A stretch of DNA of 64,000 bases from Gemmiger formicilis. GTDB lineage: Bacteria; Bacillota; Clostridia; Oscillospirales; Ruminococcaceae. Numbering within the stretch: the stretch's first letter is position 1; every line of letters begins with the position of its first letter. A program made the translations under genes and the position numbers. Below, piece by piece: positions 7,501 through 16,843 of the stretch. The stretch is from positions 110,882 through 174,881 of the forward strand of contig NZ_JANGCG010000005.1 in NCBI RefSeq assembly GCF_024462815.1, read 5' to 3'. The notes below the pieces were generated by a model that saw only the letters and a program-made list of their open reading frames with translations, was not told the origin of the DNA and did no database searches.

Positions 7501-7521
7501 ATGTGGAATGTATGGTACAAT
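7493..7521 (+). promoter_or_regulatory. Promoter of the helicase-asparaginase unit
   Basis: TTGCTT (7493-7498), 17 bp, TACAAT (7516-7521), about 30 bases before the ATG at 7553. Confidence 0.6.
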
Positions 7522-7552
7522 AGTCCTATTCTATAAAGGAAGGAGCCGCCGA

Positions 7553-9652
7553 ATGGACAAAACCGCCTTTGAAGCTGCCCATATGGCGGCGCTGAACCCC
7601 CAGCAGCGGGCCGCGGTGGAGGCCGTCAACGGCCCGGTGCTGCTGCTGGCGGTGCCGGGCAGTGGCAAAACTACCGTGCTGATTACCCGGCTGGGCTATA
7701 TGACCCGGGTCTGCGGCATCGAGCCGGAGAGCATCCTGACAATGACCTACACCACGGCTGCCACCTATGAAATGCGCAGCCGCTTTGCCGCAAAATTCGG
7801 GGCGGAGCTGGCGGCGCGGATGGAGTTCCGCACCATAAACGGCGTGGCGGCGCGGATTATTGCGCTGTACAGCCGTATGTACGGCCGCACCCCGCCCGAG
7901 CTTTTGCGCAACGAGAGCGACACAACCCCGCTGCTGACGCAGCTCTGCCAGGACATCAACCATGAGTACCCCGCCGAGAGCACCCTAAAGGATTTGCGCA
8001 CGGCCATCACCTACATCAAAAATATGTGCCTGCCCGATGCCGAGCTGGACGCGCTGGAAACCGATGTTGAGAACCTGCCGGAACTCTACCGCGGGTACCA
8101 GCGCGTCCTAAAGGCCCAACGCCGGATGGACTACGATGACCAGCTCTGCTTTGCACTGCAAATCCTGCGTGCTGCGCCCGCCGTGGCAGCGGCCTTCCGC
8201 AAGCGGTACCGGTATTTCTGCGTGGACGAGGCACAGGACACCTCCAAGGTGCAGCATGAAATTATCCGCGTACTGGCGCAGGAAAGCGGCAACCTCTTTA
8301 TGGTCGGCGATGAGGACCAGAGCATCTACGGCTTCCGCGCCGCCTACCCGCAGGCACTGATGGACTTTGAAAAGACCTACCCCGGCGCACAGATTTTGCT
8401 TATGACTGAAAACTACCGTTCGCGGGAGCCGATTCTGGCGGCGGCCAACCATTTTGTGGTCCGCAACCGCTACCGCCGCCCCAAGACCATCACGCCGACG
8501 CAGGGCAAGGGTGAGCCGTTGCAGATTGTATCCGTGCTGCGCCGCGCCGACCAGCTGCCGTTTTTGTTCGAGACAGCGCAGAATTGCGTAACCGAGACGG
8601 CGGTGCTGTTCCGCAACCATGAAAGTGCTTTGCCCCTCATCGACCTGTGCGAGCGCCGCGGCGTGCCCTACGCCTGCAAGGCGGTGGACCAGACCTTTTT
8701 CACCAACAAGATTGTGCGGGATGTGACCGACATCTTTATGCTGGCCGCACACCCCGAAAACGCGGATGTTTTTCTGCGGTGCTACTTCAAATTTGGTGTG
8801 CCGGTCACCCGCCAGCAGGCGCTGTATGCGGCCAGTCAAGCGCGGCAGTATGGGCAGGGCTGCTGGACGGCGCTGCTGAATGAGGACAGCATCCGCCCGC
8901 GCACCCGCGCCGCCATGGCTGATGTGGCCCACGGGCTGGCCCGCCTGCCCCATATGGCAGCCAATGACGCGGTGCGCTTTGTGGCTGACGAGCTGGGCTA
9001 CGGAAAATATCTGGACAAAAACGGCATGGACCGCACCAAACTGGCTGTGCTGGAAATGCTGGGCGCACAGGAGCCGAGCCCCCGCGCCCTTTTGAAGCGG
9101 CTGGAAGCATTGCGGCAGCTTGTGCAGAACCATGTGACGCCGCCGGGATGCAAATTTATCCTGTCTACGATACATTCTGCCAAGGGGCTGGAATATGACC
9201 GGGTGATTCTGCTGGATGTGCTGGATGGCATTCTGCCCGCCAAGCCGGAACTGAGCTGCCGCACGCCCGCCGAAACCCAGCAGTATGAGGAGGACCGGCG
9301 GCTGTTTTACGTGGCTATGACCCGCGCACGGGAGCAGCTGGTGCTGTTTGACTGCGCGGTTGAACCGTCCGGCTTTGTCGGCGAGGTACTCTCCCAGCTG
9401 CCAGGGCACCGCCGCCGGCAGGAGGTGGAGCCCGCGGGCCACCGCCCTGCCCCGCCGCCGGTGCGCAAGCCGCTGCCGCCGATAGACATTGCCGCCATCA
9501 CCGAGGTTGGCGCCCATGTGCGCCATGCGGTGTTTGGCTCCGGCACGGTGGAAAGCGTCAGCGGCCCCCGCGTAACCGTGCGTTTTGCCGCAGGTGTGCG
9601 CACGCTGGACGCGGGCGTTGTGGCAGAACGACATCTGATGTGGAAAGAATGA
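7553..9652 (+). CDS. UvrD/Rep/PcrA-type superfamily 1 ATP-dependent DNA helicase
   Basis: 699 residues from the ATG at 7553, behind AAAGGAAGGAG. SF1A motifs appear in order: Q motif LNPQQRAAV (15-23), Walker A AVPGSGKTT (33-41), Ia TYTTAA, Walker B CVDEAQDTS, motif III GDEDQSIYGFR, motif IV ENYRS, motif V STIHSAKGLEYDRVIL and VI FYVAMTRAREQL. After about residue 620 there is a proline-rich linker and a small C-terminal domain (HAVFGSGTVESV...VRFAAGVRTL) resembling the Tudor-like tail of PcrA/UvrD that contacts RNA polymerase. It is shorter than PcrA (about 730-750), so it may be a second UvrD-like enzyme. Followed 9 bases later by an asparaginase. Confidence 0.9.
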   Translation: MDKTAFEAAHMAALNPQQRAAVEAVNGPVLLLAVPGSGKTTVLITRLGYMTRVCGIEPESILTMTYTTAATYEMRSRFAAKFGAELAARMEFRTINGVAARIIALYSRMYGRTPPELLRNESDTTPLLTQLCQDINHEYPAESTLKDLRTAITYIKNMCLPDAELDALETDVENLPELYRGYQRVLKAQRRMDYDDQLCFALQILRAAPAVAAAFRKRYRYFCVDEAQDTSKVQHEIIRVLAQESGNLFMVGDEDQSIYGFRAAYPQALMDFEKTYPGAQILLMTENYRSREPILAAANHFVVRNRYRRPKTITPTQGKGEPLQIVSVLRRADQLPFLFETAQNCVTETAVLFRNHESALPLIDLCERRGVPYACKAVDQTFFTNKIVRDVTDIFMLAAHPENADVFLRCYFKFGVPVTRQQALYAASQARQYGQGCWTALLNEDSIRPRTRAAMADVAHGLARLPHMAANDAVRFVADELGYGKYLDKNGMDRTKLAVLEMLGAQEPSPRALLKRLEALRQLVQNHVTPPGCKFILSTIHSAKGLEYDRVILLDVLDGILPAKPELSCRTPAETQQYEEDRRLFYVAMTRAREQLVLFDCAVEPSGFVGEVLSQLPGHRRRQEVEPAGHRPAPPPVRKPLPPIDIAAITEVGAHVRHAVFGSGTVESVSGPRVTVRFAAGVRTLDAGVVAERHLMWKE

Positions 9653-9661
9653 GGTTACTTC

Positions 9662-10657
9662 ATGAAAAAAATATTGCTCCTTGCCACCGGTGGCACGATT
9701 GCAAGCCGCCCCACCGCAGCGGGCGGGCTGGCCCCGGCTATCTCATCGGAGGAGCTGCTGGCCTGCGTGCCCGAGCTGGCCGATTTGTGCAGTGTGGACG
9801 CGGTGCAGCTCTTTAATCTGGACTCTACCAATGTCGGCCCGGCGCAGTGGCAGAGCATCGTGGCCTGCATCCGGGAAAATTACAGTGCCTACGATGGTTT
9901 TGTGATTGCCCACGGCACCGATACGATGGCCTACACCGCCGCCGCTCTGAGCTATATGGTGCAGAACAGCGCCAAGCCTGTGGTGCTGACCGGGAGCCAG
10001 AAGTCCATCTACAACCGCGACACGGACGCCCGCAACAATCTGTACCGCGCCTTTGTCTACGCGGTCAGTGACGGCGCGTGGGGCGTGCAGCTGGTGTTTG
10101 ACAACAAGGTGATTCTGGGCACCCGCGCCCGCAAGACCCGCACCCGCAGCTTCAATGCGTTTTCCAGCATTGACTACCCGGAGACGGCGGTTTTCCGGGA
10201 CACGCGGCTCATCCCCTTCCTGCGCTGCCCGGCAGAGCTGCCGCCGGTGCAGTTCTATGAAAAGCTCGACCCATCGGTCTTTGTGCTGCGCCTTGTGCCG
10301 GGGATGCGGGCCGACATCATCCCGATGCTGGCCCCGCACTACCGTGCGCTTGTTCTGGAGAGCTTCGGCGTCGGCGGCCTGCCGGGCGGTGAGCATGGTG
10401 CTATGTTTGCCGAGCTGCGCCGCTGGTGTGAAAGTGGTCGGCTGGCGGTTTTCACCACGCAGGTCCCGCACGAGGGCTGCGACCTTGCTGTGTATGAGGT
10501 GGGCCGCGCCGTGGGCGAGCTGCCCGGCGTGCTGGAGGCCCGCGATATGACCCCCGAGGCCGTGGCCGTCAAGCTGATGTGGGCGCTTGGCCAGACCACC
10601 GACCGCACCGAGGCCATGCGCCTGTTTGAAACGCCGGTGGAGATGGACAGTATATGA
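9662..10657 (+). CDS. ansA: L-asparaginase (type I, cytoplasmic AnsA-like)
   Basis: Hydrolyses L-asparagine to aspartate and ammonia. 331 residues. Both catalytic triad segments are present: ATGGTIAS with Thr12 near the N-terminus, and AHGTDTMAYTAAAL with Thr86-Asp87, followed by VLTGSQ. There is no signal peptide, which fits the cytoplasmic type I enzyme rather than the periplasmic type II. The start ATG is 9 bases after the helicase stop and preceded by a GAGG, so the two genes are probably co-transcribed although functionally unrelated. Confidence 0.93.
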   Translation: MKKILLLATGGTIASRPTAAGGLAPAISSEELLACVPELADLCSVDAVQLFNLDSTNVGPAQWQSIVACIRENYSAYDGFVIAHGTDTMAYTAAALSYMVQNSAKPVVLTGSQKSIYNRDTDARNNLYRAFVYAVSDGAWGVQLVFDNKVILGTRARKTRTRSFNAFSSIDYPETAVFRDTRLIPFLRCPAELPPVQFYEKLDPSVFVLRLVPGMRADIIPMLAPHYRALVLESFGVGGLPGGEHGAMFAELRRWCESGRLAVFTTQVPHEGCDLAVYEVGRAVGELPGVLEARDMTPEAVAVKLMWALGQTTDRTEAMRLFETPVEMDSI

Positions 10658-10673
10658 TTTTGGGGGCTACACG

Positions 10674-10706
10674 GTAGGGGGGGGGCGTTGCCCCCCCCGG
10701 GGGGTT
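10674..10706. repeat. GC-rich intergenic palindrome (GTAGGGG family)
   Basis: GTA followed by nine G, CGTTG, then eight C and more G. Resembles the GTAGGG-starting palindromes at 16989-17040, 18262-18331 and 56391-56422. Confidence 0.5.
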
Positions 10707-10723
10707 GCCTGCAATAATGTTGT

Positions 10724-10770
10724 AAAAAAACAGCAGCCGCACGATGAAAATCGTGCGGCTGCTGTTTTTT
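10724..10770. terminator. Bidirectional terminator between ansA and bgaA-like gene
   Basis: A 15-bp perfect stem (CAGCAGCCGCACGAT and its complement) with a GAAA loop, flanked by A7 and T6, so it works in both directions for the convergent genes. Confidence 0.9.
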
Positions 10771-10772
10771 GC

Positions 10773-12797
10773 TTATTTCAGCACTTCCACGGCGCAGGCG
10801 CCATAGCGGCCCAGCGTAACCTCGCCGCTGACGGACTTGCCGGTCAGCAGGTCAAGGCCTGCGGGAACGGTGACGGTCTTGTCCGTCTCGGTGGTGTTGA
10901 GGTAGAAGTGGTACACTGCGCGCTCGTCCTCGCGGCAGTGGTACTCCACACCGTCGGGCAGGGTCTGCATCGTGCAGCCTGCCTGTTCCATGGCGGCGCG
11001 GAACACCTTGGCGTTGCCTGCGGCGTCCATGCGGGCGGCGATATAGTAGGCTGTGCCCTTGCCGAAGGCGTGGCGGGTGGCAACGGCGTGATCCTTATAG
11101 AAATCCTCGCCGTAGGTGGCCAGCACCTCGGTGGAGTCGGCTGTTTCCAGCAGCTCGCAGTAATCCTGAATGTCGGCGCGGCTGCCATCGGCAAAGATGG
11201 CGGTGTTTTTCTCCCCGGGATACAGCGTGTCGAGCTCGGTGGCGGTTATGCCGAAAACCTCCCGCAGGCCGTCCCCGGGGAGGCCGCCCAGCCATGCCAG
11301 TGTGGCATCGTTGACATAGCCCAGCAGGTAGGTGCCAATGACCACACCGCCATTTTCAACGTATTGACGGATTTTATCGCCAAAGCCCGGCTTGACCATA
11401 TAGAGCATCGGCAGCACCACGAGCTTGTACCGGTCGAGGGATTCCTCCACGCCGATGACGTCGGCATCCACGCCGCAGCGGCCCAGCTGCTCATGCAGGG
11501 CGCAGGCGGTCTCGCGCAGATTCTTCTGCTTGATCTGCATACCCCAGGCATCCTCCAGCGCCCAGCGGCTGTCCCAGTCAAAAATCAGGGCGGCTTCTGC
11601 GCGGGGCAGGCTGCCGATTACCGGCGTCAGCGCGTTGAGCGCGGCATTTGTGTCGGTCACATCTTTAAAGACGCGGGTGTCATCGCGACCATCGTGGTCT
11701 ACCACCGCGCCGTGCCACTGCTCAGTGCCGCCGCGGCCCTTGCGCCACTGGAAATACTGCACGCCGTCACCACCGCAGGCCACCGTTTGCAGGCCCTGCA
11801 GGCGGTTGACGCCTGGGCGTTTGAGCTTGTTGTAGTCATGCCAGTTGACAAGGCTCGGAGTGCTCTCCATCGTGAAGAAGGGGACATCCCGCTTGCAGCC
11901 GCGAATCAGCGCGTGGTCGAACGCCGTCATGGCAAAGGTGGTGGTGATGCTGCGGTCGGGGCGGCCCCAGTGGGGGTAGCTGTCCCAGCTGACAAAATCC
12001 AGCTCTTTCTGCAGCACGTGATAGTCAAGCCCGGGGAAATACTCCATCAGATTGGTGGTGATGGGCACATTCGGGGTCAGCTTGCGCAGCAGGGCCGTCT
12101 CGTTGTGGACGTAGTCGGTCATATTCCATGTGGTAAAGCGCCGCCAGTCCAGCTTCAGGCCCAGCAGGCTCTGCTCGCCGTTCTCAAACGGCGGGTCAAT
12201 CTCGTCAAAATCATTGTAGTGGTGGCTCCAGAAGCCAGTCCACCACGCGTGGTTCAGATTGTCGATGGTCTTGTACTTCTCGCGCAGCCATACGCGGAAG
12301 CGCTCCTGACAGCGGGGGCAGTAGCAGTCGCCGCCCAGCTCGTTGGAGATGTGCCACAGAATCAGCCCCGGGTGGTCACCGACAGCCTCGACGAGCTTTT
12401 CAATGATGAGACGGACTTTTTCGCGGTAGACAGGGCTGCTGGGGCAGGCGTTGTGCCGCATACCCTGATGGTCGGTCACACCGTTGGCCTGCACGCGCAG
12501 AATCTCCGGGTACTTGCGGGCCATCCAGTTCGGTTTGGCGCCGCAGGGGGTGGCCAGCTCGGTGTAGATGCCCGCTGCATACAGGCGGTCCATCGTCTCG
12601 CGAAGCCAGGTGAAATCATACTCTCCCTCGCGCGGCTCGTACTTAGCCCAAGCAAAAACGCCCAGCGTGGCGGTGTTCACGCCGGCCTTTTTCATCATCT
12701 CGATGTCCTTTTCCAGGATATCCGGCCGGTCAAGCCACTGGTCGGGGTTGTAGTCCCCGCCGCGCATCAGGATGGGGGCCTTGGTGATTGTTTTCAT
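10773..12797 (-). CDS. Beta-galactosidase, glycoside hydrolase family 42
   Basis: 674 residues. Hydrolyses terminal beta-galactosides. The acid/base Glu lies in WHISNELGG (Glu153) and the nucleophile in FFTMESTPS (Glu311), as in GH42. The zinc cluster of the family is visible as CYCPRC (Cys158, 160, 163) with Cys118. C-terminal part carries the trimerisation and beta domains. No signal peptide: acts on imported galactosides. Last gene of the operon with a solute-binding protein and two permeases, 67 bases after the inner permease gene, which suggests the transporter brings in galacto-oligosaccharides. Confidence 0.95.
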   Translation of the reverse strand: MKTITKAPILMRGGDYNPDQWLDRPDILEKDIEMMKKAGVNTATLGVFAWAKYEPREGEYDFTWLRETMDRLYAAGIYTELATPCGAKPNWMARKYPEILRVQANGVTDHQGMRHNACPSSPVYREKVRLIIEKLVEAVGDHPGLILWHISNELGGDCYCPRCQERFRVWLREKYKTIDNLNHAWWTGFWSHHYNDFDEIDPPFENGEQSLLGLKLDWRRFTTWNMTDYVHNETALLRKLTPNVPITTNLMEYFPGLDYHVLQKELDFVSWDSYPHWGRPDRSITTTFAMTAFDHALIRGCKRDVPFFTMESTPSLVNWHDYNKLKRPGVNRLQGLQTVACGGDGVQYFQWRKGRGGTEQWHGAVVDHDGRDDTRVFKDVTDTNAALNALTPVIGSLPRAEAALIFDWDSRWALEDAWGMQIKQKNLRETACALHEQLGRCGVDADVIGVEESLDRYKLVVLPMLYMVKPGFGDKIRQYVENGGVVIGTYLLGYVNDATLAWLGGLPGDGLREVFGITATELDTLYPGEKNTAIFADGSRADIQDYCELLETADSTEVLATYGEDFYKDHAVATRHAFGKGTAYYIAARMDAAGNAKVFRAAMEQAGCTMQTLPDGVEYHCREDERAVYHFYLNTTETDKTVTVPAGLDLLTGKSVSGEVTLGRYGACAVEVLK

Positions 12798-12864
12798 AGA
12801 TAAACCTTTCCTTTATTCCAGAAAAGCGCTGCCCCTTGCGGGGCAGCGTTGGATAAGATATTGA

Positions 12865-13764
12865 TTAGCCCTTTGCCGCGCCGGAGGTGATACCCTCGAC
12901 ATAGAATTTCTGCATGATGACAAAGAGGATGGAAATGGGGATGGCGACCAGCACACCGCCCGCGCAGAAACGGGAGAAGTAGCTGTTGATCAGAGCCTTT
13001 TGCAGCATGTTGTACAGGCCGATGGCAACCGTCCAGTCCGTGCTGACACCGGAGTTCAGGATCATCTTTGCCATAACAAAGTCGGTCCAGGGCATCAGGA
13101 AGGAGTTGATAATGGTGTACACCAAAATCGGGCGGGACATCGGGATAACGATCTGGAAGAAGATGCGCGCTTCCGAAGCGCCGTCCAGCTTGGCGGCCTC
13201 ACGCAGGGAAACCGGAACCGTGTCGAAGAAGCCCTTGCAGATCAGGTAGCCCAAACCGGAGGAACCGGCATAGACCATGATCAGGCCCGCGTAGGAATTC
13301 GTCAGGTTCATGTACTTCAAGACGAAGTAGACGGCAATCATGGCCAGAACGCCCGGGAACAGGTTGACCGTGACGGACAGGTTTTGCAGCAGCCTGCGGC
13401 CCTTGAAGCGGCAGCAGCTTATGGCGTAAGCCACCATCAGCACAAAGCAGGTGGAGATCACGCAGTTAAAGCAGGCCACGACCAGGGTGTTCATGAACCA
13501 GCGAGGGAACTGTGCAACGGAGTCCGGCGCTGTCATAATGCTGGTGTAATTCCACAGGGTAAAGCCTTCTGGCACAAAGCGGGTAAAGTTGATGCCCTTA
13601 TCGGTGGAGAAGGAGGTCAGCAGCAGCCAGGCAATGGGCACCAGCCAGATAAAGGCCAGCAGCGCCAGGATAAGATGGCGAATGATGGAGAAAATTGTTT
13701 TCTTGACGCGGCCCTGTCTGAGCTGTTTCTGCACGGCGGCATCGTTGATGGTAGTGGTACTCAA
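12865..13764 (-). CDS. Carbohydrate ABC transporter permease, MalG/GanQ type
   Basis: 299 residues with about six membrane helices and the ATPase-contacting EAA loop (EAAKLDGASEARIFFQIVIPMSRPIL). CUT1 family inner-membrane permease. The start is a TTG at 13764 that overlaps the stop of the preceding permease (TTGA) and has AAGGAGG ten bases upstream. The C-terminal EGITSGAAKG is a common ending in this family. Works with the MalF-type partner upstream and the solute-binding protein at 15336-16646. The operon has no ATPase gene, so a shared MsmX-type ATPase encoded elsewhere must energise it. Confidence 0.93.
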   Translation of the reverse strand: MSTTTINDAAVQKQLRQGRVKKTIFSIIRHLILALLAFIWLVPIAWLLLTSFSTDKGINFTRFVPEGFTLWNYTSIMTAPDSVAQFPRWFMNTLVVACFNCVISTCFVLMVAYAISCCRFKGRRLLQNLSVTVNLFPGVLAMIAVYFVLKYMNLTNSYAGLIMVYAGSSGLGYLICKGFFDTVPVSLREAAKLDGASEARIFFQIVIPMSRPILVYTIINSFLMPWTDFVMAKMILNSGVSTDWTVAIGLYNMLQKALINSYFSRFCAGGVLVAIPISILFVIMQKFYVEGITSGAAKG

Positions 13765-15197
13765 GAGAACGTCGCCTCCTTCTTATTGATAAAGTGGAAG
13801 CACACAACGGTGAACACTGCGCAGACGATAAACACCATGATGCCCAGCACAGCGGCCATCTTGTAGTTGTAGTATTCCTGCGTCAAGCGGAACAGCCATG
13901 TAACCAGCAGGTCGATCTCCTTGGCGTTGGACTGGGCCAGCTGCTGGTTGTTCGTGACAAACACGTCCTGGGTCAGCAGGTAAATAACGTTGAAGTTGTT
14001 GACGTTCCTGACAAAGTCCGTGACGAGCGACGGTCCCTGCACGCTGAGCAGGTAGGGCAGCTTGATGCGGAAGAACATCTGCACCGGATTCGCACCGTCG
14101 ATGCGGGCGGCCTCGATCATGTCAGCGGGAATGTTCATTAACACACCCGTAGAAATCAGCATCTGGTACGGCACGCCAATCCAGATGTTGATCATAATGA
14201 TGGTGAACATAGCCCAGCTGGGCTGGGTCAGGAACGGAATGTAGGAAAGGCCCTTGTCAAGCAGGCCGATGTTGTGCAGGAAGTCGGTGACGCCCGCGTT
14301 GGCCATCATTGTGTTGAAGATGCCGTTGTTGGAGAAGAAGTTGCGTACCAGAAGCAGCGTAACGAACTGAGGCACGGCGATGGTCACCATGAACAGGGTA
14401 CGCCAGAGCTTCGGGCATTTGGTCTTTTGGTCATTGATGAACATGGCCAGCAGGATACCGCCGAAGAAGGTGGTAAAGGTGGCAAAGAACGCCCAGACCA
14501 GCGTCCAGGTCAACACCTTGGCGAAGGAGTAGCCGAAGGTCGAGGTCATACCGCCGCCGCCAAACAGCGTGAAGAAGTTGGTCAGGCCCACCCAGGTGAA
14601 CAGGTCGTTCGGGGGCATATGCTGCTGGTCATAGTTCGTGAACGCGACCGCAATCAGGATGAACAGCGGCACGATGGTAAATACCACAACGCCCAGCACA
14701 GGCAGAGTCAGCAGCGTGACATAGAACTTTTCATTCAGGTAGACGTTGATGTCCTGTAAGAAGCTGTTCGTCTTTTTGCCCGCTGCGCGGATTTTTTGCA
14801 GCTGGTAGTTGGAGGTGACCACCATCATGGCGGCCGCGATCAGCGCGGCAATGACCACGAAGCTAATCATGCTCATCAGCAGGATCTCGAAGGAGTTATC
14901 GTAATTGTTCACGACGTTTTTCATCGTCGTAACGTCGAACACCATCTCCATTTTGACAGTGCCCAGCGTGCCGAATTTAGCAAGGTTCGGCGCACCGTAA
15001 AATGCCAGGAAGTAAAGTCCCAGACCCTCCACGAGGGTGACAAGGAGCGCCTTCATCAGCTGGCCGTGACCGATATAGCCAAGGCCCCATACCAGGAACG
15101 AAACTTTGGTAAAGATATCGCCTTTTACAAAGGCTTTCCCAAAAGTCTGGAAGAAGTTCTTCTCGCCCGGCATGGCTCGCGTTGCAGTTTTCGCCAC
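13761..15197 (-). CDS. Carbohydrate ABC transporter permease, MalF/GanP type with N-terminal extension
   Basis: 478 residues, longer than the roughly 300 of minimal CUT1 permeases: residues about 30-150 form an added N-terminal membrane region (helices around 30-70 and 105-130), and the transporter domain follows with the EAA loop IEAARIDGANPVQMFFRIKLPYL. Similar extended MalF/GanP permeases occur in maltose and galactan uptake systems. The start is a GTG at 15197 behind AAAGGGGAC. Separated from the binding-protein gene by a stable hairpin (15247-15289) and overlapping the next permease by 4 bases. Confidence 0.92.
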   Translation of the reverse strand: MAKTATRAMPGEKNFFQTFGKAFVKGDIFTKVSFLVWGLGYIGHGQLMKALLVTLVEGLGLYFLAFYGAPNLAKFGTLGTVKMEMVFDVTTMKNVVNNYDNSFEILLMSMISFVVIAALIAAAMMVVTSNYQLQKIRAAGKKTNSFLQDINVYLNEKFYVTLLTLPVLGVVVFTIVPLFILIAVAFTNYDQQHMPPNDLFTWVGLTNFFTLFGGGGMTSTFGYSFAKVLTWTLVWAFFATFTTFFGGILLAMFINDQKTKCPKLWRTLFMVTIAVPQFVTLLLVRNFFSNNGIFNTMMANAGVTDFLHNIGLLDKGLSYIPFLTQPSWAMFTIIMINIWIGVPYQMLISTGVLMNIPADMIEAARIDGANPVQMFFRIKLPYLLSVQGPSLVTDFVRNVNNFNVIYLLTQDVFVTNNQQLAQSNAKEIDLLVTWLFRLTQEYYNYKMAAVLGIMVFIVCAVFTVVCFHFINKKEATFS

Positions 15198-15246
15198 AGC
15201 GAAGTCCCCTTTCGTTCACACGATCTTCATAAATCATACGGATAAA

Positions 15247-15289
15247 ACAGCCCGCTTGCATCGGACGTTTTCTATCACAAGCGGGCTGT
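15247..15289 (-). promoter_or_regulatory. Intercistronic stem-loop between binding protein and permease genes
   Basis: ACAGCCCGCTTG and CAAGCGGGCTGT (12 bp) pair around a 19-nt loop; on the minus strand TTTTAT follows. Such structures downstream of malE-like genes act as partial terminators or stabilisers so that binding protein exceeds permease. Confidence 0.6.
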
Positions 15290-15335
15290 CTTATCAGATC
15301 ATTTCTTTATTAATTATTATAGATAGGAGCAGAGA

Positions 15336-16646
15336 TTACTGGGTAACAGGAGCGGTGATACCGGCGACAGCGTCATCGACCAAAGTCTGGGTGTCCTTGC
15401 CATCGGGGTTGCCGTTGACGCAGATGGAGCCGAGGGTCTCAGCGGAAGCCCAGAAGTTGCCGCCAACGCGCTGCAGGTTAGCGTACTCGGACTGGTCAAC
15501 AACAGCGGTCAGAGCCGGAGAAGAAGCGGCTGCCAGAGCGTTGGTGTTGGAGGGGCCCTGTGCGCGCTCCTTGAAGCGCAATTCCTCGTTCTCTTCGTTG
15601 GTAACGAAGTCGGCCAGCAGCATAGCAGCACCGACGTTAGCGCTGTGGGGGTTGACACCAATCAGCTTGAAGCCGGAGAAGGAAGCCATCTGAACCTGCT
15701 CACCGTTCAAGGTATAAGTAGGCAGCTTGCAGGCGGCGTAGTTGTCGCCCCAAGCTTCAGCAGCGTCGTTTGCACGCCAGGTGCCGTTGACGCCGGCAAC
15801 CAGAGTGCCATCCTTCAGCTTACCGGTGAATTCCTCATCCTTCAGGGAGATGAAACCGGGGTTTTTGCAGATATCGATGACAGCCTGAGTGACATCAGCA
15901 CCGGGAGCCTCGTTCCAGTTGCAGACGGTGTTGACACCGTCATCGGCCAGACCCAGGTTCAAGCCGGCGCCAGCATAGAAGCTGTACAGGTACCAGCCGT
16001 TGGCCACGTCCATGGAGACCTTCTTGCCTGCGGCGGCTGCCTTCTCCATCATCGTGTCAAGGCTCTTGACGTCGTCCTCGGTGAAGAAGCTCTTGTCGTA
16101 GAACATGAAGTAGCCGTTGTCAGCGGTCAGGGGGTAAGCATACAGCTTGCCATCGACCGTGGCAGCATCGACAGACGCGGGCGTGTTGCGGCTCTTGACA
16201 TCGTCCGCATTCAGCTGCACTTCCTGCAGGGCGCCTGCCTTAACCAACTCGTTCAGCTGGTCATCGGCAAAAGCAAAAACGTCAGCAGCGGCGGTGGGGT
16301 CGGTCAGGACGGTATCCTTAGCCTCCTTTTCGGACTGAGCGCCGAGGTTGATGGTGATCTTGCCGCCGTAGTTGCCGTACTTCTCGATGAACTTGTCGCT
16401 GATTTCACGCAGCAGATCCTGATCCTCCTCAGCACCCCACATGGTCAGGGTCACGTCTTGAGAGAAGGCAGCGGCAGCAGCCTGGTCGAGAACGTCGCCA
16501 TCAGCTGCAGCCTCAGTGGAAGCTGCGGTGGACTCGGCAGCGGAAGCTGCCTCAGGGGTAGAGGTGGCAGTGCTGGCAGAGCCGCCGCAAGCGGCGAGGG
16601 ACAAAGCCATTGCACCGGCCAGGGCCAGGCTGATTTGCTTTTTCAT
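15336..16646 (-). CDS. Sugar ABC transporter solute-binding lipoprotein (MalE/GanS type)
   Basis: 436 residues from the ATG at 16646, which has GAAGGAG nine bases upstream; a TTG 7 codons earlier lies in the ribosome binding site and is rejected. A lipoprotein signal, KKQISLALAGAMALSLAACGG, ends in the lipobox LAAC. A Ser/Thr/Ala-rich linker follows to about residue 60, then a type I binding-protein fold (VTLTMWGAEEDQDLL..., ...NGTWRAND). Captures extracellular oligosaccharide for the two permeases; the GH42 neighbour suggests beta-galactosides. First gene of the operon, directly behind a strong promoter with an operator just past its start. Confidence 0.93.
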   Translation of the reverse strand: MKKQISLALAGAMALSLAACGGSASTATSTPEAASAAESTAASTEAAADGDVLDQAAAAAFSQDVTLTMWGAEEDQDLLREISDKFIEKYGNYGGKITINLGAQSEKEAKDTVLTDPTAAADVFAFADDQLNELVKAGALQEVQLNADDVKSRNTPASVDAATVDGKLYAYPLTADNGYFMFYDKSFFTEDDVKSLDTMMEKAAAAGKKVSMDVANGWYLYSFYAGAGLNLGLADDGVNTVCNWNEAPGADVTQAVIDICKNPGFISLKDEEFTGKLKDGTLVAGVNGTWRANDAAEAWGDNYAACKLPTYTLNGEQVQMASFSGFKLIGVNPHSANVGAAMLLADFVTNEENEELRFKERAQGPSNTNALAAASSPALTAVVDQSEYANLQRVGGNFWASAETLGSICVNGNPDGKDTQTLVDDAVAGITAPVTQ

Positions 16647-16702
16647 AGTAGTGTTCTCCTTCTTCAATAAAAATTCTTAAAATAGAATTCTATCCGCGGT
16701 GC

Positions 16703-16721
16703 TGCGCAACCCATTTGCGCA
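16703..16721. promoter_or_regulatory. Operator of the galactoside operon: TGCGCAA-N5-TTGCGCA
   Basis: A perfect inverted repeat, TGCGCAA CCCAT TTGCGCA, centred about 20 bases downstream of the predicted start of the binding-protein transcript. The same architecture recurs at the lacI-type gene's own promoter (18118-18136), which identifies it as that regulator's binding site. Confidence 0.75.
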
Positions 16722-16738
16722 TCCGCTTTACATTCCCT

Positions 16739-16767
16739 AGGATACAGGATTTTTCGCAAAGTGTCAA
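16739..16767 (-). promoter_or_regulatory. Promoter of the galactoside transport operon
   Basis: Minus strand TTGACA (16762-16767), 17 bp, TATCCT (16739-16744), giving a start near 16732 and a leader of about 85 bases carrying the operator. Confidence 0.75.
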
Positions 16768-16843
16768 TGTACAGATTCCAGTGTTTTTTGCTGGAAAATT
16801 TGGTGGATTTGACCCTTGAAACCGGAGATTCGACGCTTTTTTG

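Noticed and set aside
10674..10706. G-quadruplex regulatory element at the run of nine G
   Set aside because: The run is followed by eight C and forms a simple hairpin between a stop codon and a terminator; nothing indicates a separate role.
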